Assembly: GCA_030043815.1 (NCBI GenBank)
Contig: JASHWX010000199.1
Span: 1-5,110 of the forward strand
Length of the DNA stretch: 5,110 nucleotides
Reading direction: 5' to 3'
Source of the DNA: Candidatus Rhabdochlamydia sp.
Lineage (GTDB): Bacteria; Chlamydiota; Chlamydiia; Chlamydiales; Rhabdochlamydiaceae
The notes below the pieces were generated by a model. The model was given only the letters and a program-made list of their open reading frames with translations, searched no databases and was not told the origin of the DNA. How positions within the stretch are numbered: the stretch's first letter is position 1; every line of letters begins with the position of its first letter. Below are positions 1-5,110 of the stretch, in pieces. The position numbers and the translations under genes were made by a program.

Positions 1-17
1 TTCAATGATGTATTGAA
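1..17. repeat. Short perfect hairpin downstream of hemG
   Basis: TTCAAT (1-6) and ATTGAA (12-17) pair perfectly around a 5-base loop, 24 bases past the hemG stop on the minus strand. The stem is only 6 bases and AT-rich. Any T-run that would make it a terminator would lie beyond the window edge, so its role cannot be judged. Confidence 0.2.
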
Positions 18-40
18 AGATTCACTGCATCCTGTCCTCA

Positions 41-1399
41 TCAGGAAGAATTAGTTGCCCATTCGTCGACAGCCTGCTTGGCGCGCTGGACGCATTGGTC
101 GACGCTGACGCCTTGCAGATAGTTGCCCACGAAATGGCACCTGGGGAATTGCGTGCGGAAGCGGGATAATACCTCTCCCATTTTTTCGAGATGTCCCACG
201 CCGTATTGCGGAATGGCGCGTGCCGCCCGTTTAAATGAGATGGCCTGGGGCATTTGCGAGATGTTCAGATGGCGCCGTATGCCACGGAGGGCCGCTTCGA
301 TATAAGCTTCTTCCGTATTGCCCGTATCTTCCATTTTGATGGTCAATCGGGTCTCTTGAGGCTGCCGATTGTGATCAGTAAAGACAGAAGAATCGAATAC
401 CACGCCCAGAATCTCTTCATGAGCATAGGTGGGAGTCAAATAACCGAACCCTTGCACGGGGAGCACGCTGGCATCATACCCGAAGTTGACGACGGCGAGC
501 CCCTCGGAATGGATTTTGAGCAATTCTCTTGAGGTTTCAGGTGTATATTTTTCGAAAAGCTGCGCCGTTTCTTTCAAGGGAAGCGCACAAAACAGAATAT
601 CTGCTTCAAGAGGGCCTTTTTCTGTTTTTACGATCACTTGATTGTCTTCAAAGGCAATCGCTTCAGCCGCACGGTTGTAGTGGATGGCTGCTGGAATCTG
701 ACTGACGAGCGATTGGCAAAGCTGCTCCATGCCGCCGCGGAAAGAAAAGATTGCAGACATCGGCACGACGGGAACATCTAGAGAAAACTTGGGCGCGTTT
801 TTCTTTTCTTTGAGGTGGCGATAAAAGCCCTTTGTCACAGATCCCCATTGTTCTTCCCAAGCTTTGAGTCGAGGGAAACAGGCCTTGACCGAAATTTTTC
901 GAATATCTCCGCCGAAAATGCCCACCACCATCGGATCAAAGAATAAGCGGGCGACATCGTAATTGTAGCGGCGCAGCACAAATTCCCAAACGGTCTCATC
1001 ACCGATTTTAGGAGGCCTTCTCCATTCATTGACAAGCGCGCGCAAAAAACCTTTTGTAATGGGGGAGAGCAAAAAAGAAATGGGATTGGTGGGAAAGCGA
1101 TGCAATTCTCCGTTCAACCAAAGATAGCGATGATGCGGCCTCGCCTCCGACCAAATCACATCTTCGTGAAGATTAAGCTCGGCGATCAGGCGCATGATCG
1201 AAGGGCATTTGTCGACTTTAAATGTGCGAGGCCCTTTTTCAAAATGAAATCCTGTCGTATGATCGGTGTGCAGCCATCCCCCGGCGCGGGAGGTTTTTTC
1301 CAAAAGGGTGATATCGAGAGGAATTCCAGTACGGCTTAAGTACCACGCTGCAGTCAGACCGGATATACCTGCGCCTAAGATAATGACCCGTTTTTTCAT
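41..1399 (-). CDS. hemG: FAD-dependent protoporphyrinogen oxidase
   Basis: This enzyme oxidises protoporphyrinogen IX to protoporphyrin IX with oxygen as acceptor, the penultimate step of haem synthesis; it is normally membrane-associated or cytosolic. The 452 residues match the usual length of the HemY/PgoX-type family (the NCBI 'hemG' of the flavin amine-oxidase fold, not the flavodoxin-like E. coli HemG). The N-terminal Rossmann motif GAGISGL is at residues 9-15, with the ribose-binding Glu at 34. The family segments EKGPRTF (54-60) and IFGGD (161-165) follow, and the C-terminal FAD-contact block GNYLQGVSVDQC is at 425-436. The start is fixed: an in-frame stop lies 15 bases upstream and no other start codon falls between. 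No clear Shine-Dalgarno sequence is seen. It is head to head with hemF, 14 bases apart. The relatives in Gram-positive bacteria act on coproporphyrinogen, but a neighbouring hemF argues for the protoporphyrin route here. Confidence 0.93.
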   Translation of the reverse strand: MKKRVIILGAGISGLTAAWYLSRTGIPLDITLLEKTSRAGGWLHTDHTTGFHFEKGPRTFKVDKCPSIMRLIAELNLHEDVIWSEARPHHRYLWLNGELHRFPTNPISFLLSPITKGFLRALVNEWRRPPKIGDETVWEFVLRRYNYDVARLFFDPMVVGIFGGDIRKISVKACFPRLKAWEEQWGSVTKGFYRHLKEKKNAPKFSLDVPVVPMSAIFSFRGGMEQLCQSLVSQIPAAIHYNRAAEAIAFEDNQVIVKTEKGPLEADILFCALPLKETAQLFEKYTPETSRELLKIHSEGLAVVNFGYDASVLPVQGFGYLTPTYAHEEILGVVFDSSVFTDHNRQPQETRLTIKMEDTGNTEEAYIEAALRGIRRHLNISQMPQAISFKRAARAIPQYGVGHLEKMGEVLSRFRTQFPRCHFVGNYLQGVSVDQCVQRAKQAVDEWATNSS

Positions 1400-1413
1400 A
1401 AAATGAGCAAGTT
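1400..1413. promoter_or_regulatory. Minimal 14-base gap between divergent hemG and hemF
   Basis: The start codons of hemG (1399, minus) and hemF (1414, plus) are separated by only these 14 bases. Both promoters must therefore lie inside, or overlap, the opposite gene. Weak candidate -10 boxes are TATACT on the minus strand (1428-1423, inside hemF codons 4-5, about 23 bases before the hemG start) and GATAAT on the plus strand (1379-1384, inside hemG). Neither has a convincing -35 partner at 16-18 bases. The gap is seen directly; the promoter assignments are guesses. Confidence 0.35.
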
Positions 1414-2205
1414 ATGGCAAAGAGTATAATTAGAGACGAGATTATTTCCTATCTGAAAGACCTGCGTGAAAAAATTATTTCGTCATTTGAATCATTCGAA
1501 ATGACGCACAAGTTTGAACGCAAATCTTGGAATTATCATTCGGGAAGCGGCGGCGGCGAAATGGCAGTGCTGCGCGGCGATGTCTTCGAAAAAGCTGCCG
1601 TCAATTGGTCGGGTGTGAGCGGCGATCAATTTCCTATGAACGATAGCGCAGGCGCCTTTTTTGCAACCGGCGTCAGCTTAATCACACACATGGCCAATCC
1701 CCTCGCACCTACCGTTCACTTCAACATCCGCTACATTGAAACCGAAGAGAAAAGCTGGTTTGGCGGCGGGTACGATTTGACTCCGATGGGACACCCCTTT
1801 GAAGAAGACACTGAGCATTTTCATCGAGTGGCTAAAGAAGCGCTAGGAACCGATATTTATGCAACCTTTTCGCAAAACGCCAAAGAATACTTCTATATCC
1901 CCCACCGGAAAAAAGAGCGCGGCGTCGGCGGCATTTTCTTCGATCACTACAACACAGGAAATTTCGATCGCGACTTTGCCCTTTGGCAGAGCGTCGGCAA
2001 TACATTTCTCAAAACCATCATCCCCATCTATCGCCGGCGCGTTCCTCTCCCATTCACTCCGGAGCAAAAAGAGCTCCAAAACACCTATCGCGCCCACTAC
2101 GTCGAATTCAATTTGCTCTACGACCGCGGCACAAAATTCGGCTTCCTCTCCGGCGGCAACCCTGAGGCAATCCTCTGCTCAATGCCCCCGATTGCCAAAT
2201 GGTGA
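1414..2205 (+). CDS. hemF: Oxygen-dependent coproporphyrinogen III oxidase, C-terminus shortened
   Basis: HemF decarboxylates two propionate groups of coproporphyrinogen III to vinyl groups using oxygen, giving protoporphyrinogen IX, the substrate of the adjacent hemG product. Family blocks are in order: GVSLITHMANPLAPTVHFN (86-104), SWFGGGYDLTP (114-124), RGVGGIFFDHYN (169-180) and YVEFNLLYDRGTKFGF (229-244). The four conserved histidines of E. coli HemF (96, 106, 145, 175) align by spacing with His92, His102, His137 and His164. The protein has 263 residues, against 299 in E. coli, and ends at SMPPIAKW. Relatives continue there for about 25 residues (EYDY...RDWV in E. coli), so the 3' end appears lost; the stop is in unrelated sequence. 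The start is the only possible one, because an in-frame stop sits at 1399-1401. The ribosome site is weak (GAG, 6 bases before ATG). Activity of the shortened enzyme is uncertain. Confidence 0.93.
   Translation: MAKSIIRDEIISYLKDLREKIISSFESFEMTHKFERKSWNYHSGSGGGEMAVLRGDVFEKAAVNWSGVSGDQFPMNDSAGAFFATGVSLITHMANPLAPTVHFNIRYIETEEKSWFGGGYDLTPMGHPFEEDTEHFHRVAKEALGTDIYATFSQNAKEYFYIPHRKKERGVGGIFFDHYNTGNFDRDFALWQSVGNTFLKTIIPIYRRRVPLPFTPEQKELQNTYRAHYVEFNLLYDRGTKFGFLSGGNPEAILCSMPPIAKW
1481..1506. repeat. Perfect 8-base inverted repeat inside the 5' end of hemF
   Basis: The arms CGTCATTT (1481-1488) and AAATGACG (1499-1506) are perfectly complementary around a 10-base centre that is itself nearly palindromic (GAAT-C-ATTC). 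It lies within hemF codons 23-31, 82 bases upstream of the hemG start, so it falls where a hemG promoter or its operator could be. It is not followed by a T-run, so a terminator is unlikely. It could be an operator-like site, an RNA hairpin in the hemF message, or chance. Confidence 0.3.
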
Positions 2206-2431
2206 CATTAAGCGTATGATTAGCCGTCCTTCAAAAAGGAGGTTGTTTATGGCAATGATCCCACCACCCTCTTCAATACCACGCACACGTTCAGACACCA
2301 GAGAGTTTGACATCACCGTTGCACGAAACCATATGACTCGGAGAACTTGGGTACAATCAGTAACGACGCATCACGCAAACGGCCCCTCGACCACTTTTCG
2401 TGTGTCGGCTCTTTGGAAAAAGCAACGATCA
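2206..2431. other. Unexplained spacer replacing the hemF 3' end
   Basis: This stretch lies between the early hemF stop and the convergent TraB/GumN gene. None of its six frames encodes the missing HemF tail. The base composition (about half G+C in lines 2281-2400 by hand count) resembles hemF and differs from the AT-rich gene to its right. No transcription terminator with a stable stem and T-run was found, although two genes converge here. No terminal inverted repeats or target duplication typical of an insertion sequence were seen. It contains the small ORF and its ribosome site described separately. Confidence 0.5.
2227..2242 (+). promoter_or_regulatory. Strong Shine-Dalgarno within a small hairpin
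   Basis: AAGGAGG at 2236-2242 lies 6 bases before an ATG at 2249, near-ideal ribosome-binding geometry. The bases just before it, TCCTT (2227-2231), can pair with AAGGA (2236-2240) around a CAAA loop, and CC (2224-2225) could add pairs to GG (2241-2242) past a bulged G. If transcribed, the site would be partly masked in the RNA. It is much better than the ribosome sites of hemG and hemF. A purine-rich match of this kind can also arise by chance. Confidence 0.35.
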
Positions 2432-2443
2432 TTAACTATATAA
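2249..2443 (+). CDS. Small ORF of unknown function downstream of truncated hemF
   Basis: This is a 64-residue reading frame opened by ATG 6 bases after AAGGAGG. The predicted protein is basic and polar (MAMIPPPSS at the start, then many Arg, Thr and Ser, ending WKKQRSLTI), with no signal peptide, membrane segment or motif that I recognise. It begins 43 bases after the hemF stop and could be read from the same message. Its last 12 bases overlap, tail to tail, the end of the TraB/GumN gene on the other strand. The frame also runs open upstream into hemF in another phase, so openness alone is weak evidence. The only positive support is the ribosome site. It may equally be debris left where the hemF end was replaced. 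Confidence 0.25.
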   Translation: MAMIPPPSSIPRTRSDTREFDITVARNHMTRRTWVQSVTTHHANGPSTTFRVSALWKKQRSLTI

Positions 2444-3904
2444 AGATCGGATGATTGTCCAGTCTTTGTCCTTCAATAAAGAAATGACTCCTTTTGAGCC
2501 GCCATCATCATTGATATGTCCTGCGCCCATGATGAAAAAAAATCGGTGCGGAAATTTTCGCAAATAATTGTCGATTGAATGGCTGAAAATCCCATTTCTC
2601 TGAATGCACAGCTTAATATTAGCCTCATCCATACCTGTTTCTGCCAGAGAACTAAGGAACTGCCCCGATTTCCATCTTGTACCGCTTTCGTGAAGCCTAC
2701 GATACGCCTCTTCACCTGATTTAGAATCGATGAAGGGTTTAGTGAGTTGCTCTTCCCAGTTCTGACTTTGGTTTTTGAAGGCGCCCGTTTGGGCTTGCTC
2801 GCTTTCTTCCGTTCCTAAGGATAAGATGGGCTTTCCCCATTTCATCGCTTGATGGAGTAATTTACTATCAATAAAGCAAATGGGATGGTTGTTGAACTTC
2901 ATTTTATCTCTATGCACATGCTGTGTTATTATCAAAGCACAATCAGATTCTTTAAAGTATTCTTCAACCATGACATGGGATTTAAAAAAAGCGCGCTGAA
3001 CTTTTCTCGGAAAGAAGCTGCAATCCTTTGGCAATACATGGCAAGTAGGAAAAAGATAACCTCGCGTTTTGCCTTGTGGATCTTTAATTTTAAAGAATGC
3101 AGGCGTCATGGATTCGTCACAGGTGCGGCTCATGTTAGGCTTTGCAGTGATTTGTAGATACTCTTCGAGAGCCTTAATCAGAGGAGTAAAATTAGCGCCG
3201 GGCTCTTGGAAAAGCTTCTCCACGTAATGCTTGCCGTATTCCGGATCGTCGGTTTCTTCGGAACGGTATTTCCAAACAAGTCCTTCAATTGCACAACGGT
3301 CTTTGCTTTTCAAACCATTGTAACAATTTTTTAAAGCCGTGTAAAATTCCGGTTCTCTTTGAGGATTTAAGTCTTTTAACAATCGGTAAATGAAGTTGGC
3401 AATGAATGTCCGGCAATAGACATGAATGGCCTTTGTGATGATACGGCTTTCTGGATGTTTGTGAAAATAATCGCGTGCAAAAGTTTCTGTGGAGCCTTTG
3501 ATTTTTCCAAAAGTTTTCTCACAATATACTATGGCTACTGTCTGAAGAAAAAGTTTTTCCAGCAGCGGCGGGGGTAATTGACTGCTAAAGCGCTCAGTGA
3601 TTGTTTTTAGCATGCATTTACGATATTCCTGTCTTCCTATCAGCAGTGCAGTTTCTGTTGGATCTAAAGTAAAGCCTTGAAAATGTTTTGCGCTACCTGT
3701 TGAAAGCTTAAAGCCCGCTTGCTTTTCTTCTGTTAAAAGTTCTTTTGTCAACATTTGCAATTTGATTGCAGAAAGTGGCATTGGAGAAAAATATTCGTCA
3801 GGGGCTCCTTGGGCCATACTGCTTCCTAGCATTTGGAAGCCTTCGCGGATTTTGTTCATTCCAGCATCGTATTGTTCAACCAATGAGAGGATTGAATGTG
3901 TCAT
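2432..3904 (-). CDS. TraB/GumN-like domain protein with unknown N-terminal region
   Basis: This 490-residue protein has two parts. Residues 268-489 fit the TraB/GumN (PrgY, TIKI-like) family, whose animal TIKI members are metal-dependent peptidases; bacterial roles are mostly unknown. The family pattern is visible: PAFFKIKDPQGKTRGYLF (268-285) followed by PTCHVLP (286-292), an acidic pair after VMV (Glu314, Glu315), GKPILSLGTEESEQ (357-370), Arg436-Asn437, and the second GxxH motif GAGH (460-463) near the end. The first GxxH is altered to PTCH: the His is kept but Gly is replaced by Pro. Residues 1-267 look soluble and mostly helical and match nothing I know. No signal peptide or membrane anchor is seen, unlike many GumN proteins. 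The start is supported by AGGAGG 6 bases upstream. It follows rocD by 65 bases in the same direction and is more AT-rich than its neighbours. The substrate cannot be predicted. Confidence 0.8.
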   Translation of the reverse strand: MTHSILSLVEQYDAGMNKIREGFQMLGSSMAQGAPDEYFSPMPLSAIKLQMLTKELLTEEKQAGFKLSTGSAKHFQGFTLDPTETALLIGRQEYRKCMLKTITERFSSQLPPPLLEKLFLQTVAIVYCEKTFGKIKGSTETFARDYFHKHPESRIITKAIHVYCRTFIANFIYRLLKDLNPQREPEFYTALKNCYNGLKSKDRCAIEGLVWKYRSEETDDPEYGKHYVEKLFQEPGANFTPLIKALEEYLQITAKPNMSRTCDESMTPAFFKIKDPQGKTRGYLFPTCHVLPKDCSFFPRKVQRAFFKSHVMVEEYFKESDCALIITQHVHRDKMKFNNHPICFIDSKLLHQAMKWGKPILSLGTEESEQAQTGAFKNQSQNWEEQLTKPFIDSKSGEEAYRRLHESGTRWKSGQFLSSLAETGMDEANIKLCIQRNGIFSHSIDNYLRKFPHRFFFIMGAGHINDDGGSKGVISLLKDKDWTIIRSLYS

Positions 3905-3910
3905 TTCATA

Positions 3911-3916
3911 CCTCCT
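3911..3916 (-). promoter_or_regulatory. Shine-Dalgarno of the TraB/GumN-like gene
   Basis: Read on the minus strand this is AGGAGG, 6 bases before the ATG at 3904. It fixes that codon as the start; a nearby ATG at 3909 is out of frame. The site is far stronger than those of the two hem genes in this window. Confidence 0.75.
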
Positions 3917-3976
3917 ATTGTGAGTTGAACACGATAACTCTTAAGTGAAAAAATAAAAAGTTAAAAGAGTCACAAT
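3917..3976. repeat. Nested inverted repeats between rocD and the TraB/GumN gene
   Basis: ATTGTGA (3917-3923) and TCACAAT (3970-3976) are perfect 7-base arms flanking the spacer. Inside them ACTCTT (3937-3942) and AAGAGT (3965-3970) form a second pair. The right arms overlap the rocD stop codon. The central part is rich in T on the minus strand, but the T-run lies in the loop rather than after the stem, so this is not a standard terminator. It may be a regulatory leader for the downstream gene or chance in AT-rich sequence. Confidence 0.25.
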
Positions 3977-5110
3977 TCTTTAAGAACAGAAGCGATTTGG
4001 TCCAATGCCCAGTCAAGTTCATCGCGAGTGATCACGAGCGGGGGAGCGAGGCGAACGACAGTTTGATGCGTCTCTTTGGCAAGCACGCCTTTTTCCATGA
4101 GGAGCTCGCAGGCAGAGCGGGCGGATGCCTTCGCGGGATCGATCACGATGCCGACCCAAAGGCCTTTGCCGCGCAATTCTGAGATCAGCGGACTCTTCAA
4201 GCGCTGCAATCGTTCCATCAAATAAGCGCCGAGCTCGGCGCTGCGCTCGGCGAGTTTTTCATCTTTTAAAACGGCAAGGGCTTCCATTGCCACTGCTGCA
4301 GCGAGGGGATTGCCTCCAAATGTCGACCCATGGCTTCCTGGAGTGAATAGTTCCATGATATCCCGCCTTGCGAGAAAAGCCGAAACGGGAAGCAGCCCGC
4401 CGCCGAGCGCTTTTCCGAGCACTAGGCCATCGGGGCGAATCCCTGCATGTTCAAATGCAAACATTTTGCCTGTTCGGCCCAGGCCCGATTGCACTTCGTC
4501 GAGGATCAGGAGCACTCCGTGTTTTTTGCAGATTTTATGCACCTCTTGCAGCCATTGATGGGGCGGAACGACGATTCCGGCCTCTCCTTGAATCGGCTCG
4601 ACGAGAAAAGCGCATGTATTTTTCGTAATCGCCTTTTCAAGCGCAGCCGCAGAGCCAAACGGGATCATTTTAAATCCCGGAGTAAAAGGACCAAAACCCT
4701 CCTTATACGCAGCTTCCGATGAAAATCCGATGATCGTCGTGGTCCTTCCGTGAAAGTTGCCTTCCGCAACGATGATCTCTGCTTTTCCATCAGGAATGTC
4801 TTTCATCTTGTAGCCCCAGCGCCTCGCCGCTTTGATCGCTGTCTCTACGGCTTCTGCGCCTGTGTTCATCGGAAGCGCCATGTCCAGTCCCGAAAGCGCG
4901 CATAATTTTTGCAAAAAAGGACCGAGTTTGTCCGTGTAAAAGGCGCGCGAGGCGACAGCGATCTTTTCCGCTTGGTCGCGCATCGCTTTCAATAAGCGAG
5001 GATGCGCGTGGCCGTGGCTGATCGCCGAATAGGCGCTGAGCATGTCGAGGTATTTTTTTCCTTTCTCATCCCAGACCCACACCCCTTTTCCCCGAGTCAA
5101 TACGACAGGG
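3970..5110 (-). CDS. rocD: Ornithine aminotransferase, 5' end beyond the window
   Basis: This PLP enzyme transfers the delta-amino group of ornithine to 2-oxoglutarate, giving glutamate semialdehyde and glutamate, and so links arginine/ornithine with proline and glutamate. Counting residues from the TTG at 5100, the class-III signature DEVQSGLGRTG is at 201-211 with PLP-binding Asp201. The Schiff-base lysine is Lys230 in GKALGGG. NTGAEAVETAIKAARRWGYK (79-98) is typical of ornithine aminotransferase. By spacing from human OAT, Tyr85, Arg180, Glu235 and Arg413 correspond to Tyr24, Arg119, Glu173 and Arg350, so ornithine specificity looks conserved. The frame stays open to the edge and reads PVVL before TRGKGVW, as in complete homologues; about 30-35 N-terminal residues, including the Tyr55 equivalent, lie outside. 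The gene is GC-richer than the TraB/GumN gene downstream. Confidence 0.93.
   Translation of the reverse strand, partial: PVVLTRGKGVWVWDEKGKKYLDMLSAYSAISHGHAHPRLLKAMRDQAEKIAVASRAFYTDKLGPFLQKLCALSGLDMALPMNTGAEAVETAIKAARRWGYKMKDIPDGKAEIIVAEGNFHGRTTTIIGFSSEAAYKEGFGPFTPGFKMIPFGSAAALEKAITKNTCAFLVEPIQGEAGIVVPPHQWLQEVHKICKKHGVLLILDEVQSGLGRTGKMFAFEHAGIRPDGLVLGKALGGGLLPVSAFLARRDIMELFTPGSHGSTFGGNPLAAAVAMEALAVLKDEKLAERSAELGAYLMERLQRLKSPLISELRGKGLWVGIVIDPAKASARSACELLMEKGVLAKETHQTVVRLAPPLVITRDELDWALDQIASVLKEL

Noticed and set aside
1403..1429. 8-codon ORF starting at an ATG upstream of hemF and overlapping its start out of frame
   Set aside because: It is very short, has no ribosome site of its own, and such overlaps arise easily in AT-rich start regions.
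2179..2313. 44-codon minus-strand frame opposite the hemF end and spacer
   Set aside because: It has no ribosome site, overlaps the conserved end of hemF on the other strand, and the predicted peptide resembles nothing known; most likely a chance frame.
1859..2443. 194-codon plus-strand frame overlapping hemF
   Set aside because: Its first two thirds is a shadow of the conserved hemF coding sequence in another phase; only the part from 2249 has an independent ribosome site and is listed.
2206..2443. Insertion-sequence remnant as the cause of hemF truncation
   Set aside because: No transposase motif, terminal inverted repeat or target-site duplication can be seen, so the mechanism is left open.
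2421..2450. CGATC/GATCG inverted repeat at the convergent gene ends
   Set aside because: The stem is 5 bases with a 14-base loop and no T-run; too weak for a bidirectional terminator.
3936..3970. Possible terminator after rocD
   Set aside because: The stem is only 6 bases with a 22-base loop and the T-run is inside the loop, so it lacks intrinsic terminator architecture.
4125..4722. Several long plus-strand frames opposite rocD
   Set aside because: They are antisense shadows of a well-conserved enzyme, with compositions and residues that match no family.

Overview
The window holds four genes that can be recognised from their protein sequences, plus one doubtful small ORF. It looks like a chromosomal piece of a Gram-negative bacterium that makes its own haem by the oxygen-dependent route. 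The protein flavour (FAD-type HemG, HemF, a bacterial ornithine aminotransferase, and a soluble TraB/GumN-like protein with a large unrecognised N-terminus) would suit an amoeba-associated chlamydia-like bacterium. That placement is an impression from sequence alone and is weak. No RNA gene, CRISPR array, intact insertion sequence, integrase or attachment site was seen.

Left part (41-2205): two haem genes are arranged head to head. hemG (minus strand) encodes an FAD-dependent protoporphyrinogen oxidase and hemF (plus strand) an oxygen-dependent coproporphyrinogen oxidase. They catalyse consecutive steps: coproporphyrinogen III to protoporphyrinogen IX to protoporphyrin IX. Their start codons are only 14 bases apart, so each promoter must lie wholly or partly inside the other gene. 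hemF stops early, just after the conserved GGxPEAILxSMPPxxxW block. About 25 residues of the usual C-terminus are absent and no remnant of them is visible downstream.

Middle part (2206-3969): unexplained sequence of about 226 bases follows the hemF stop. It carries a 64-codon ORF with a very good Shine-Dalgarno sequence. Next comes a minus-strand gene for a 490-residue protein whose C-terminal 220 residues or so are a TraB/GumN (TIKI/PrgY-like) domain; its first 265 residues are unrecognised. This gene is clearly more AT-rich than its neighbours. The segment may have entered between hemF and the next gene and removed the hemF 3' end.

Right part (3970-5110): ornithine aminotransferase (rocD) on the minus strand. 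It is cut by the right window edge. The reading frame continues to the last bases with the family-typical residues PVVL before TRGKGVW, so the TTG at 5100 is not the true start. It lies 65 bases upstream of the TraB/GumN gene in the same direction and could be co-transcribed with it, with no obvious functional link.

The points most worth following are the truncated hemF, the TraB/GumN protein with an altered first active-site motif and a new N-terminal region, and the tight divergent hem promoter region.
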